A stretch of 58,763 nt of DNA, from positions 1 through 58,763 of the forward strand of contig JAEXNT010000006.1 in NCBI GenBank assembly GCA_023439545.1, written 5' to 3'. Below, in pieces: positions 9,162 through 19,727 of the stretch. Position 1 is the stretch's first letter. Each line of letters begins with the position of its first letter. Below the pieces are notes generated by a model. It was given only the letters and a program-made list of their open reading frames with translations, was not told the origin of the DNA and ran no database searches. Made by a program: the position numbers and the translations under genes. This DNA comes from Bacillota bacterium (lineage in GTDB: Bacteria > Bacillota > Clostridia > Acetivibrionales > DTU013).

Positions 9162-9335
9162 GGGGACATTCCTTGCACAGCATTTATTGGTGACATTCCT
9201 TGCAACGGTATTCATTGGGGACATTCCTTGTAATGGTATTCATTGGGGACATTCCTTGTAATGGTATTTGAAGGTGTGTCCCCTAACCTTATACGGTGTG
9301 TCCCCTAACCTTATACGGTGTGTCCCCACACATTT
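9162..9335. repeat. Two tandem repeat blocks with complementary cores
   Basis: Four units of period 27-28 starting at 9162, 9189, 9217 and 9245 share the core GGGGACATTCCTTG. They are followed by three units of period 22 starting at 9273, 9295 and 9317 with the core GGTGTGTCCCCTAACC. GGGGACA and TGTCCCC are reverse complements, so the two blocks can pair. The 416-base spacer around them contains no other convincing gene. Confidence 0.85.
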
Positions 9336-9386
9336 TATTCCCCTATCATTATATCATCAAGACATTTTGCCCGCAATTGAGGTATA

Positions 9387-9415
9387 TTGACTGTAGCTAA
9401 AAAAGCTGATAATGT
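9387..9415 (+). promoter_or_regulatory. Promoter upstream of yerC
   Basis: TTGACT and TAATGT are 17 bases apart, about 100 bases before the yerC start. Confidence 0.55.
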
Positions 9416-9517
9416 AGATTTAGTGTATTTTAATATTTTACAGTATTAAAGTGTGAATATCCTGATAATGGAAATAAATGCCGGATATTTTCACAGTGCA
9501 CCGGGGAGTGGGATCGT

Positions 9518-9814
9518 ATGAATTCGAAAATACAGGATCAATCGACCGACGGATTGTTCGAGGCAATATTGCTTTTAGAAAATTCGGAAGAGTGTTATAA
9601 TTTCTTCGAAGATATCTGTACCGTTTCAGAAATAAAAGCGATGGCCCAGAGACTGGAAGTGGCAAAAATGCTGAAAGCAGGGTATACTTATATGGATATC
9701 AGTGAAAAAACCGGCGCCAGCACTGCCACCATCAGCAGGGTCAACCGCTGTCTGAATTACGGCGAGGACGGATACAAGATAGTGCTTGAAAGGCTCGAAA
9801 AGAAGGGAAGATAG
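9518..9814 (+). CDS. yerC: YerC/YecD family TrpR-like transcriptional regulator
   Basis: 98 residues, the usual length of the YerC/YecD family, whose fold is that of the tryptophan repressor. The helix-turn-helix is seen in VAKMLKAGYTYMDISEKTGASTATISRVNRCL. Ligand and targets of the family are not established. The gene is followed two bases later by a small ORF and then by secA, so it may share a transcript with them. Confidence 0.87.
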   Translation: MNSKIQDQSTDGLFEAILLLENSEECYNFFEDICTVSEIKAMAQRLEVAKMLKAGYTYMDISEKTGASTATISRVNRCLNYGEDGYKIVLERLEKKGR

Positions 9815-9816
9815 AT

Positions 9817-10218
9817 TTGCTCAGGAGTCTTCTGATAGGCTTTCTGATTTTATCGGCGCTTACCTCAAAAGGCGCCGAAGCTCAGATTGTCAACGCCAAT
9901 TTGAATATATCGGCAGACATGCTGTTGGAGCTCTTCAACAGCGTAACGGCCCAGACGGCCAGGAATGCGGAGCTTTCGTCCGCGCCGGCGGACAGGGCTT
10001 TACTTGCCTTTACCCTTTCAAACGGTAAGGCGGTAGTTCCATTCAGGGCAATTTCTTCAAAAAACAACGTATTTGCATGGTATGACCCCATAGATAAATC
10101 AATCTTCAGGACAGTCTTTTCCAAAATCTTTTCCGCTCAAATCTTATACTTCCGAAGCGGTGTGTTTTCGCATGTTTCGGGTCTGTCGCCTCCATATGCC
10201 GGAGCTGCCGTACTCTAG
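9817..10218 (+). CDS. Small exported-protein-like ORF upstream of secA
   Basis: 133 residues if started at the TTG that follows AAGGGAAG at suitable distance. The N-terminus (LRSLLIGFLILSALTSKGAEA) resembles a signal peptide with an AEA cleavage-like site. The remainder is not recognised; it ends in VFSHVSGLSPPYAGAAVL. Position is the main point of interest: directly upstream of secA and separated from it by a stable hairpin, the layout of secretion-monitor genes such as secM. No arrest motif of a known type can be claimed. A non-coding spacer is the alternative, since no homology supports the frame. Confidence 0.4.
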   Translation: MLRSLLIGFLILSALTSKGAEAQIVNANLNISADMLLELFNSVTAQTARNAELSSAPADRALLAFTLSNGKAVVPFRAISSKNNVFAWYDPIDKSIFRTVFSKIFSAQILYFRSGVFSHVSGLSPPYAGAAVL

Positions 10219-10270
10219 GCTTTATTGATCTGCCGGGGGTCTTTGCTCCGGGTTATTAACAATATATGGA

Positions 10271-10312
10271 GGACGTTTAGCGCCAATGGCGCGAATTTCA
10301 TTTAAAACGTCC
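10271..10312 (+). promoter_or_regulatory. Nested hairpin in the secA leader
   Basis: GGACGTTT (10271-10278) pairs with AAACGTCC (10305-10312) around an inner GCGCC-AAT-GGCGC hairpin. The base of the structure ends just before the secA ribosome site (GGAGGTAATT at 10316) without covering it. A translational control role for secA is possible but unproven. Confidence 0.5.
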
Positions 10313-10326
10313 AAATGGAGGTAATT

Positions 10327-13089
<2,763 letters not shown>

Positions 13090-13122
13090 AGGTCGGTTGT
13101 ATCGTTGGTTGAGTATAGCAGG

Positions 13123-13209
13123 CCGGTTGCGCGGCTGTATAGTGATTAAGCTTTACAGCCGGTTGTGCGGCTGTATAGTGATTAAGCTTTACAGCCGGTT
13201 GTGCGGCTG
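13123..13209. repeat. 36-bp tandem repeat downstream of secA
   Basis: Units starting at 13123, 13159 and 13195 share CCGGTTG(C/T)GCGGCTG followed by TATAGTGATTAAGCTTTACAG. The third unit is cut short and forms the left arm of the palindromic element that follows. Confidence 0.85.
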
Positions 13210-13385
13210 CTTTCTATTGCGGAGTTTTGCTCACAGAGCATATAGATTCAGCTTTGTGGCAAATTCAAACTCGCGAAGCGTTTATTTAAAACGCTTCGCT
13301 CAAACATGAATTTGCCCTTGCCAATGCTTCATCAATATGCTCTAATTCACAAAACTCATGCAATATCAAACAGCCGCACAACCGG
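13195..13385. repeat. Long palindromic, MITE-like element
   Basis: Perfect 15-bp terminal inverted repeats CCGGTTGTGCGGCTG (13195-13209) and CAGCCGCACAACCGG (13371-13385) bound an imperfect palindrome spanning the whole interval. Internal pairs include GAGTTTTG with CAAAACTC and AGAGCATAT with ATATGCTCT, and the centre is the strong hairpin GCGAAGCGTTT/AAACGCTTCGC near 13285. It has no coding capacity. It could be a miniature inverted-repeat element or a structured RNA/terminator of secA. The rest of the spacer up to folC shows nothing recognisable. Confidence 0.7.
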
Positions 13386-13535
13386 CAGATAAGTTATTTC
13401 ATAACCGCTTGGCTATGCAGCCTCCGTAATCAGCGCCTTAACCGGCCACCCCAACCAGCCGGTGCTAGCGGCAAATGACCGTCTACACTGACGATCACAA
13501 CGGGAGTTAACATAATTATGTAAGAAGGAATTGAC

Positions 13536-14813
13536 ATGACATACGACGAAGCAATCGCATATATACACGGCGCCATGAAATTCGGAAGCAAGCTCGGCCT
13601 GCACAATATAGGCACACTGCTCGGTCTTATGGGGGATCCGCAGAAAAAGCTCCGTTTTGTCCATGTTGCGGGTACGAACGGGAAGGGCTCTACTACGGCT
13701 TTCATCGCAAATATACTGATGGAGGCCGGTTATAAGACCGGTACTTACATTTCGCCTTTCATACAGCGCTTTACCGAGAGGATCCGCGTCGGAAACGACG
13801 AGATCTCGAGGGATGAACTCGCGGATATCATTGCCTATGTAAAAACAAATATAGACAGGATGCTGGCGATGGGAGAAAACCATCCTACCGAATTTGAAAT
13901 TGTTACAGCTGTGGCTTTTGAGTATTATTACCGCAAGGAATGCGATATCGTAGTGCTTGAGGTGGGCTTGGGCGGCAGGTTCGATTCCACAAACATCATA
14001 GATGTGCCCGAACTTGCCGTTATTACTACGATCAGCTACGACCATACGGAACGTCTTGGAAAGACGCTCCCTGAGATAGCGTTCGAAAAGGCGGGGATTA
14101 TAAAACCCGGCGGAGATGTTTTAATATACGGTCAGAGCAGGGAAGTCGAACAGGTATTTGAAAAGGCTTGCGCCGAAAGGGGAGCAAGCCTGTACAGGAC
14201 AGATTTTTCAGGCATCGAAAGGCATGAATTCGGAATTGAGGGGCAGGTATTCAGCTTTGGCGGACATGACAGGCTGAAGATCGGCCTTTTGGGAGCGCAC
14301 CAGATCAACAATGCCTCAGTAGCCGTCAAATCTGCCGAAATATTAAAACGTAAGGGCTTCAATATAACTGAAGAGGACATAAGAAATGGGCTTGCAAATA
14401 CCAAATGGCCCGGGCGGCTTGAAGTGCTGAGAAAGGATCCGGTGTTCCTGATAGACGGCGCCCACAACCCGGAAGGAGCAACTGTCCTGCGCAGGGCTCT
14501 GGATGAATATTTCCCCGGCAGGCCGGTCACTTTAATAATGGGTGTGCTCAGCGACAAGGATTACCTTTCCATGATGGAAACAGTCCTGCCAGTCTGCAGG
14601 CGGCTCATAGCCGTGACTTCGAATTCTCCGAGGGCGCTCCCTGCGCCTGAACTGGCAAGAGCGGCCGGAAGCTATTGTAATAACATACAGATTAGTGATA
14701 CAATTGAAAATGCTATAAGGACAAGTCTTGAATCGACTGAACCGGATGAGGTAATCTGCGCATTCGGGTCATTGTATTATATCGGCGCCGTCAGAGATTA
14801 TTTCGGATTATGA
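13536..14813 (+). CDS. folC: Folylpolyglutamate synthase / dihydrofolate synthase
   Basis: 425 residues, typical FolC length. The Mur-ligase-like ATP site VAGTNGKGSTTAFIANIL is at about residue 50, followed by the folate-site TYISPF-x-x-RFTERI segment, GLGGRFDSTN, and the C-terminal domain with LIDGAHNPEGA. The enzyme adds glutamates to folates and/or dihydropteroate. The ATG is preceded by AAGAAGG. The stop lies 20 bases before the TPR gene, which has its own GGGGTGAGGT ribosome site, so the two are probably co-transcribed. Confidence 0.96.
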   Translation: MTYDEAIAYIHGAMKFGSKLGLHNIGTLLGLMGDPQKKLRFVHVAGTNGKGSTTAFIANILMEAGYKTGTYISPFIQRFTERIRVGNDEISRDELADIIAYVKTNIDRMLAMGENHPTEFEIVTAVAFEYYYRKECDIVVLEVGLGGRFDSTNIIDVPELAVITTISYDHTERLGKTLPEIAFEKAGIIKPGGDVLIYGQSREVEQVFEKACAERGASLYRTDFSGIERHEFGIEGQVFSFGGHDRLKIGLLGAHQINNASVAVKSAEILKRKGFNITEEDIRNGLANTKWPGRLEVLRKDPVFLIDGAHNPEGATVLRRALDEYFPGRPVTLIMGVLSDKDYLSMMETVLPVCRRLIAVTSNSPRALPAPELARAAGSYCNNIQISDTIENAIRTSLESTEPDEVICAFGSLYYIGAVRDYFGL

Positions 14814-14833
14814 AATCGGGGGTGAGGTAATCA

Positions 14834-15964
14834 ATGGATCTCAAGGCTGAACTCGAGAACTTCAGGCCAATCAATCTGGATGAGATCGTTCCTGAAGCGG
14901 AGAAAATACCGGACAACGTCCGAAATTCAATTTTTCTTTACAACAAGGCCATTGAGAGCCTCAGGTCGGGAAGCGAGGATATTGCTGTAATTGGGCTTAA
15001 AAAAGCAACGTCGATGAATCCCGGCTTCAACGAAGCGTTCAATCTGCTAGGCATCTGCTACAGTTACATGGGGGAGCGCGAAAAAGCCGCAGAAGCCTTT
15101 AACAGGGTCATCAGGGCGGAATCCAACAGCGTTCTGGCCATGAATATAATGCAGCGTCTGGGAATGGGAGACATAAGCCAGACGGTCCAGACTCCGCAAA
15201 AGCCGAAACCGGTGAAGAAATCCTCTGAACAGCCGGAACAGCCACTAAAGAGGATAAGGGAAACAAAAAACCAAACTAGGGAAATCAATTTGAACGGTAA
15301 CGGCGTTTCAAATATTATAAAGATAGGGGCCGGTTTTATAGCCGGTTTGCTGGTCTGTGCGGTAGTATATTTCACCCTGCCCAAAGATACAAGCCAGGAA
15401 CCCGGGCCTGACGTTACGCAGACGGAAACGACCACCGACAGCAATTTGCAGCAGTATGAGGCGCAGATCAGTGATCTGCAGAAAAAGAACGACCAGTTGG
15501 CGAAAGACAGGGAGACTGCCATACAGCAGTCGGATTACTATAAGGCTGCGTTGAAGCTGTATGAAGTGGACGGTATGGTAAAGGACAGGAAATACGAGAA
15601 TGCTGCCGATATGCTGCTCCTTATGAAAACCATCGAATTCAAGGATGCCGAAAAAGCAAAATACGATTCGCTTTGCGCGGCAGTGATGCCGTTGGCAGCG
15701 AAATCGGTGTACGATCAGGGCTACAAGCTGTATAACCAGCGAAAATATGATGAAGCCTTGAAAAGCTTGGAAAAGGTGCAGGTTTATGACCCTCAGTACA
15801 GGAGAATGGACGCCGCCCTTTACTATATGGGCCGCAGCTGCCAGTTCCTGCAGGACTCAAGGAGTGCGCTGGCCATGTTCCAGAAGCTTGTGGAAGGTTA
15901 TCCCAGAAGTACTTATACAAGAAATGCGAAAATAAGGATAGACGAGCTTACTAAACTTCCGTAG
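14834..15964 (+). CDS. TPR-domain membrane protein with coiled coil
   Basis: 376 residues. An N-terminal TPR pair (SIFLYNKAIESLRSG..GFNEAFNLLGICYSYMGEREKAAEAF) lies in the cytoplasm, a basic, Pro/Gln-rich linker follows, then one transmembrane helix (about residues 156-180, IIKIGAGFIAGLLVCAVVYF). Outside are a Gln/Asp-rich coiled coil (about 200-230) and a C-terminal TPR-like array (YNQRKYDEALKSLEKV, YYMGRSCQFLQDSRSALAMF) like that of tol-pal system or outer repeat proteins. It is a probable scaffold; no partner is evident. Last gene of the folC transcript, followed by a terminator. Confidence 0.75.
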   Translation: MDLKAELENFRPINLDEIVPEAEKIPDNVRNSIFLYNKAIESLRSGSEDIAVIGLKKATSMNPGFNEAFNLLGICYSYMGEREKAAEAFNRVIRAESNSVLAMNIMQRLGMGDISQTVQTPQKPKPVKKSSEQPEQPLKRIRETKNQTREINLNGNGVSNIIKIGAGFIAGLLVCAVVYFTLPKDTSQEPGPDVTQTETTTDSNLQQYEAQISDLQKKNDQLAKDRETAIQQSDYYKAALKLYEVDGMVKDRKYENAADMLLLMKTIEFKDAEKAKYDSLCAAVMPLAAKSVYDQGYKLYNQRKYDEALKSLEKVQVYDPQYRRMDAALYYMGRSCQFLQDSRSALAMFQKLVEGYPRSTYTRNAKIRIDELTKLP

Positions 15965-15986
15965 AAAGCACGGAATACCATAAAAT

Positions 15987-16022
15987 AAAAAATAAGGCCC
16001 CTGAGGCGGGTCTTTATTTTTA
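15987..16022 (+). terminator. Intrinsic terminator after the TPR gene
   Basis: The stem AAAATAAGGCCC/GGGTCTTTATTTT with a short loop is followed by further T-rich sequence. Confidence 0.75.
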
Positions 16023-16097
16023 AGTTTTTTTATATTATTATTAGTAAAACGAATTCATGTGAGAGTTGGAGACTTTTATTTGCCAGGGGGATTGAAA

Positions 16098-17600
16098 ATG
16101 TTTTATGAAAGCACTCGCGGCGGATCGCGGAATATTACGTCGGCGGAAGCCATAAAAAGGGGTCTGGCTCCCGATGGAGGGCTGTTTGTGCCGCAAACTG
16201 CCGTGAAGCTTACACCGGATGAAATATATGGGCTCGCTGCAATGAATTACAGGGAAAGGGCAATTTTTATACTTGGCCGCTTTCTTGACGATTATACTGC
16301 CGAAGAACTTGCCGAATGCGTTAACGGGGCTTATGGAAACGGCAGGTTTGAAAAGGATTTGGTCGCTCCCGTAAAAAAGCTCAGCGGCAACGCTTATGTA
16401 CTTGAACTCTGGCACGGTCCTACATGCGCTTTCAAGGATGTGGCGCTGCAGATACTGCCGCGCCTGCTGGTCAAGGCCAATCTGAAAACGGATGAAAAAA
16501 CCGAGACCGTTATACTCGTGGCAACTTCGGGCGATACCGGCAAAGCTGCGCTCGAGGGCTTCAGAGATGTACCCGGGACGAAGATAATAGTATTTTTCCC
16601 GGAGGGCGGAGTCAGCCAGGTTCAGAGAATGCAGATGGTCACACAGGAAGGCGCAAATGTTTGCTCTATAGCCGTAAAGGGCAATTTTGACGATACGCAG
16701 AACGGCGTAAAGGCTATCTTCTCCGACAGCGAATTGAGCGAAACGATGCTCCGCAGCGGTTATAAATTCTCATCGGCAAATTCCATCAACTGGGGAAGGC
16801 TGGCGCCCCAGATCGTTTACTATTTCTCGGCATATGCCGACCTGCTGGCTTCGGGAGAGATAAAGGCGGGGGAAAAGATCAACTTTACCGTACCTACGGG
16901 CAATTTCGGAAACATACTTGCGGCATGGTATGCCAGGAGCATGGGCCTACCCGTGAACAGGCTCATATGTGCTTCGAACGACAATAATGTATTGACCGAC
17001 TTCATAAATACGGGTATGTACAACAGAGAAAGAGAGTTCAGACGGACGATTTCGCCGTCCATGGACATACTGATTTCAAGTAATCTTGAAAGACTGCTTT
17101 ACGAGCTTTGCGATCATGACGGTCAGCAAATCAAGGAATGGATGGGAAAATTGTCACGCGAAGGCAGATATTACGTAAACGGCGAGGTGAAACGCAGGAT
17201 TTCCGAGCTTTTCTGGGCAGCCTTCACTACGGAACAGGAGACTATGGATACAATAAAAGCCGTTTACGAGGATTACGGATATGTTGTTGATACGCACACT
17301 GCGGTAGGTATCGACGCCTACGACAAATACGTCATTTCCACGGGCGATCTGACAAAAACCGTAATCGATTCGACAGCCAGCCCGTTCAAATTCAATGAGA
17401 GCGTAGTCAGAGCAATATTCGGCGATAAGGCTGCGGAGGGCAAATCCGAATTCGAACTGCTAGGGTATCTTTCGGAACAGTGCGGTATCAGCATCCCGGC
17501 AGGGCTTGCGGGTCTCGAACACAAGGATGTCCGGCATAAACGCGTTTGCGGCAGTCAGAGCATGAGAGATGAAGTAGCGGACATTCTCGGCTTGAAATAA
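16098..17600 (+). CDS. thrC: Threonine synthase
   Basis: 500 residues, the long (class I) threonine synthase that converts O-phosphohomoserine to threonine with pyridoxal phosphate. The PLP lysine is in GPTCAFKDVALQ; the phosphate-binding loop is in VATSGDTGKAALEGF; SSANSINWGRLAPQIVYYF and PTGNFGNILAAWYA are family signatures. The ATG at 16098 follows CCAGGGGG; an upstream in-frame ATG has no ribosome site. It stands alone with a strong terminator; homoserine kinase and dehydrogenase are not nearby. Confidence 0.97.
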   Translation: MFYESTRGGSRNITSAEAIKRGLAPDGGLFVPQTAVKLTPDEIYGLAAMNYRERAIFILGRFLDDYTAEELAECVNGAYGNGRFEKDLVAPVKKLSGNAYVLELWHGPTCAFKDVALQILPRLLVKANLKTDEKTETVILVATSGDTGKAALEGFRDVPGTKIIVFFPEGGVSQVQRMQMVTQEGANVCSIAVKGNFDDTQNGVKAIFSDSELSETMLRSGYKFSSANSINWGRLAPQIVYYFSAYADLLASGEIKAGEKINFTVPTGNFGNILAAWYARSMGLPVNRLICASNDNNVLTDFINTGMYNREREFRRTISPSMDILISSNLERLLYELCDHDGQQIKEWMGKLSREGRYYVNGEVKRRISELFWAAFTTEQETMDTIKAVYEDYGYVVDTHTAVGIDAYDKYVISTGDLTKTVIDSTASPFKFNESVVRAIFGDKAAEGKSEFELLGYLSEQCGISIPAGLAGLEHKDVRHKRVCGSQSMRDEVADILGLK

Positions 17601-17610
17601 ACAGCTGCAG

Positions 17611-17748
17611 TCAATCGAAGCTGTAATGATAATATATCAGAAACAGTAAAAATATCAGAGGGACCAATATGGCGATCAATATGATCGCTTTTTTTCTTTT
17701 ACAATAATAAAAGGCTGCAATTCTCATCATATACCAGAATATATTCAT
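17611..17748 (-). CDS. Possible 45-residue single-pass membrane peptide
   Basis: On the minus strand, convergent to thrC, an ATG-started frame encodes a basic N-terminus (CKRKKAI) followed by one strongly hydrophobic segment (IILIAILVPLIFLLFLIYY) and a short tail. There is no clear ribosome site, and the frame overlaps the thrC terminator, so it may be fortuitous. The distribution of charge before the helix is what makes it worth listing. Confidence 0.22.
   Translation of the reverse strand: MNIFWYMMRIAAFYYCKRKKAIILIAILVPLIFLLFLIYYHYSFD
17672..17700 (+). terminator. Intrinsic terminator of thrC
   Basis: GCGATCA/TGATCGC with a three-base loop is followed by TTTTTTTC. The remainder of the 350-base spacer to the GH18 gene holds no other clear signal. 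Confidence 0.85.
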
Positions 17749-17951
17749 TAAAATCTCATATTATTCGGCTTCCCAAGCCTCTGTTCCATTTGCTTGAAAC
17801 TCCTTTAGAAACTTGTTTACATAAATTGTTCGTTGATTTGAATTAGTTGTTACTGTATGTTAAAAGAGGCGCATACGCGCTTGATACAGCCCAGCGCTGG
17901 CAACGGTACGTTGCTGATTATTTTACCTTATATTCGGGAGGATGGTGTTTA

Positions 17952-19589
17952 GTGAGGTTCAAGGCTGTAAAATTCCTTTTATCACTGTATGTCATGATTT
18001 CTCTGATCATGTCTTCAGGTATGGCTGCAGCGGAAACCGTCGGTCAGGACAATACGGGACGATTCAATATGAGTTATGTTTACTTTGGAAACTCGGCTGA
18101 ATACACCAATCTGGTCGATGAAACCGGAAATTCCCTCGATGATGTGGCGCCGAGCTATTTCGACCTTGATAACGACGGTACTCTCAAGCTGACATTGGCT
18201 GTGGATCCGGGCTTTGTAAGAGACATGCATTCAAGAAATATAAAAGTGACGCCATTCCTCAGCAACCACTGGAATCAGGCTGTCGGGATCGCCGCTCTCA
18301 GAAACGGGGATAAGTTGTCCTCACAGATTGCTGAAGCCATTTTGCAGTATGACCTTGATGGAGTGAATGTGGATATCGAAAATGTCACGTCGGCTGAAAA
18401 AGACCTGTATACGAACTTTGTCAGGCTCCTCAGTGAGAAGCTGCCGGAGGGCAAAAGTATTTCTGTCGCAGTCGCCCCGAATCCATACCACGCAACAAAC
18501 CTATGGTTCGGTTCCTACGATTTCGCAGGCCTTGCTCAATATTGCGATTACCTTATGCTCATGGCATATGATGAATCGTACCAGGGAGGCGCCGAGGGCC
18601 CCGTTGCGGGTTACCCGTTCGTCGAAAGCTCCATTAAGGCCGCGCTCGAAACCGTGCCTGCGGACAAGCTGGTCCTCGGGATACCGTTTTACGGAAGGAT
18701 CTGGAAACAGGGCGCTTTGTACGGAGGCTATGGTATCAGTAACAATACCGTGGAAAATCTTATTAAGGAATACAATGGCAGGATAACCTACGACTATGCT
18801 GAAAAATCTCCGAAAGCCGTAATAACAATAGACCCCGGAGATCCGAAGCCGAAGGTCTTCGGAAAAACTCTGGATGCAGGTAAATATACTATATGGTACG
18901 AGAATAAGACATCCATAAAAAGGAAACTTGAGCTTGTAGGAAAATATGACCTGAAGGGCGCCGGAAGTTGGAGCCTCGGACAGGAAAGCGCGAGCACATG
19001 GGATTATTTTTCGATGTGGCTGGACGGGATATATTACAGCGATATTGAGAGAAGCTGGGCAAAACCTGAGATATTGACAGCGCTAAGCAAGGGCTGGATG
19101 GAAGGTATGTCGCCGACCGTGTTCATGCCGGACGGACCTGTCACCAGGGCTCAGGCTGCAACACTGCTGGTCAGGATACTCGGCATTGACAAAACATCGA
19201 CAGGAGAGCGCGGACCTTTGTATTCGGACATTGTCGGCCACTGGGCCTGCGACGACATACGGACAGCAACTGCGTACGGACTCTTTGAAGGAGTCGGCGG
19301 CAACAAATTCGCTCCCGAGCAGGCTCTTACAAGGGAACAGATGGCCGTACTCTTCGACCGTATAATGAACCCTGGCGCCACCGCAGCGCCAAGGTTCACG
19401 GATGTAACGCCGGAGACCTCGCCGTGGTCTTGTGAAGCCATTGGCCGCATGGCGGCTGCAGGCATGTTCGAAGGTTACGATGACGGCAGTTTCCATCCGA
19501 GGGAAATAATCAACCGTGCGCAGATAGCTGTATTGCTGGGGAGGGTGATCCCGTCCCTGAATAATGTGGTACTGGCAATGAATAATTAG
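17952..19589 (+). CDS. Secreted GH18-type glycosidase with three SLH domains
   Basis: 545 residues from a GTG preceded by GGGAGG. A signal peptide (VRFKAVKFLLSLYVMISLIMSSGMAAA) is followed by a glycoside hydrolase 18 barrel (about residues 35-360): the active-site DGxxxDxE motif appears as DLDGVNVDIEN with the acid Glu143, and YCDYLMLMAYDE and LGIPFYGR are other family blocks. This resembles spore/cell-wall hydrolases of the YaaH/SleL type, which cleave cortex or peptidoglycan glycans. Three S-layer homology repeats (from about residue 370; the repeated (Y/F)(S/T)D..W and FxPxxxLTREQ patterns) anchor it to cell-wall pyruvylated polymer. No LysM is seen. Confidence 0.88.
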   Translation: MRFKAVKFLLSLYVMISLIMSSGMAAAETVGQDNTGRFNMSYVYFGNSAEYTNLVDETGNSLDDVAPSYFDLDNDGTLKLTLAVDPGFVRDMHSRNIKVTPFLSNHWNQAVGIAALRNGDKLSSQIAEAILQYDLDGVNVDIENVTSAEKDLYTNFVRLLSEKLPEGKSISVAVAPNPYHATNLWFGSYDFAGLAQYCDYLMLMAYDESYQGGAEGPVAGYPFVESSIKAALETVPADKLVLGIPFYGRIWKQGALYGGYGISNNTVENLIKEYNGRITYDYAEKSPKAVITIDPGDPKPKVFGKTLDAGKYTIWYENKTSIKRKLELVGKYDLKGAGSWSLGQESASTWDYFSMWLDGIYYSDIERSWAKPEILTALSKGWMEGMSPTVFMPDGPVTRAQAATLLVRILGIDKTSTGERGPLYSDIVGHWACDDIRTATAYGLFEGVGGNKFAPEQALTREQMAVLFDRIMNPGATAAPRFTDVTPETSPWSCEAIGRMAAAGMFEGYDDGSFHPREIINRAQIAVLLGRVIPSLNNVVLAMNN

Positions 19590-19727
19590 GGAATAGTTAA
19601 CATAAATTTATAAGTGCCGTTTGTACTCTGGTAGTTCTAATTAAAAAGTGGTAAGATATACTTGTGTTTTTCATAAAATCTTGTTCTTTGTATACATTGT
19701 ATAAAACTGGTCTGTGAGGTGTTTTGA

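Noticed and set aside
9162..9335. Possible CRISPR array
   Set aside because: The units are directly tandem with no unique spacers of constant length, and no cas gene is near.
13195..13385. Insertion sequence
   Set aside because: Inverted repeats are present but there is no transposase frame, so only a MITE-like or RNA interpretation is possible.
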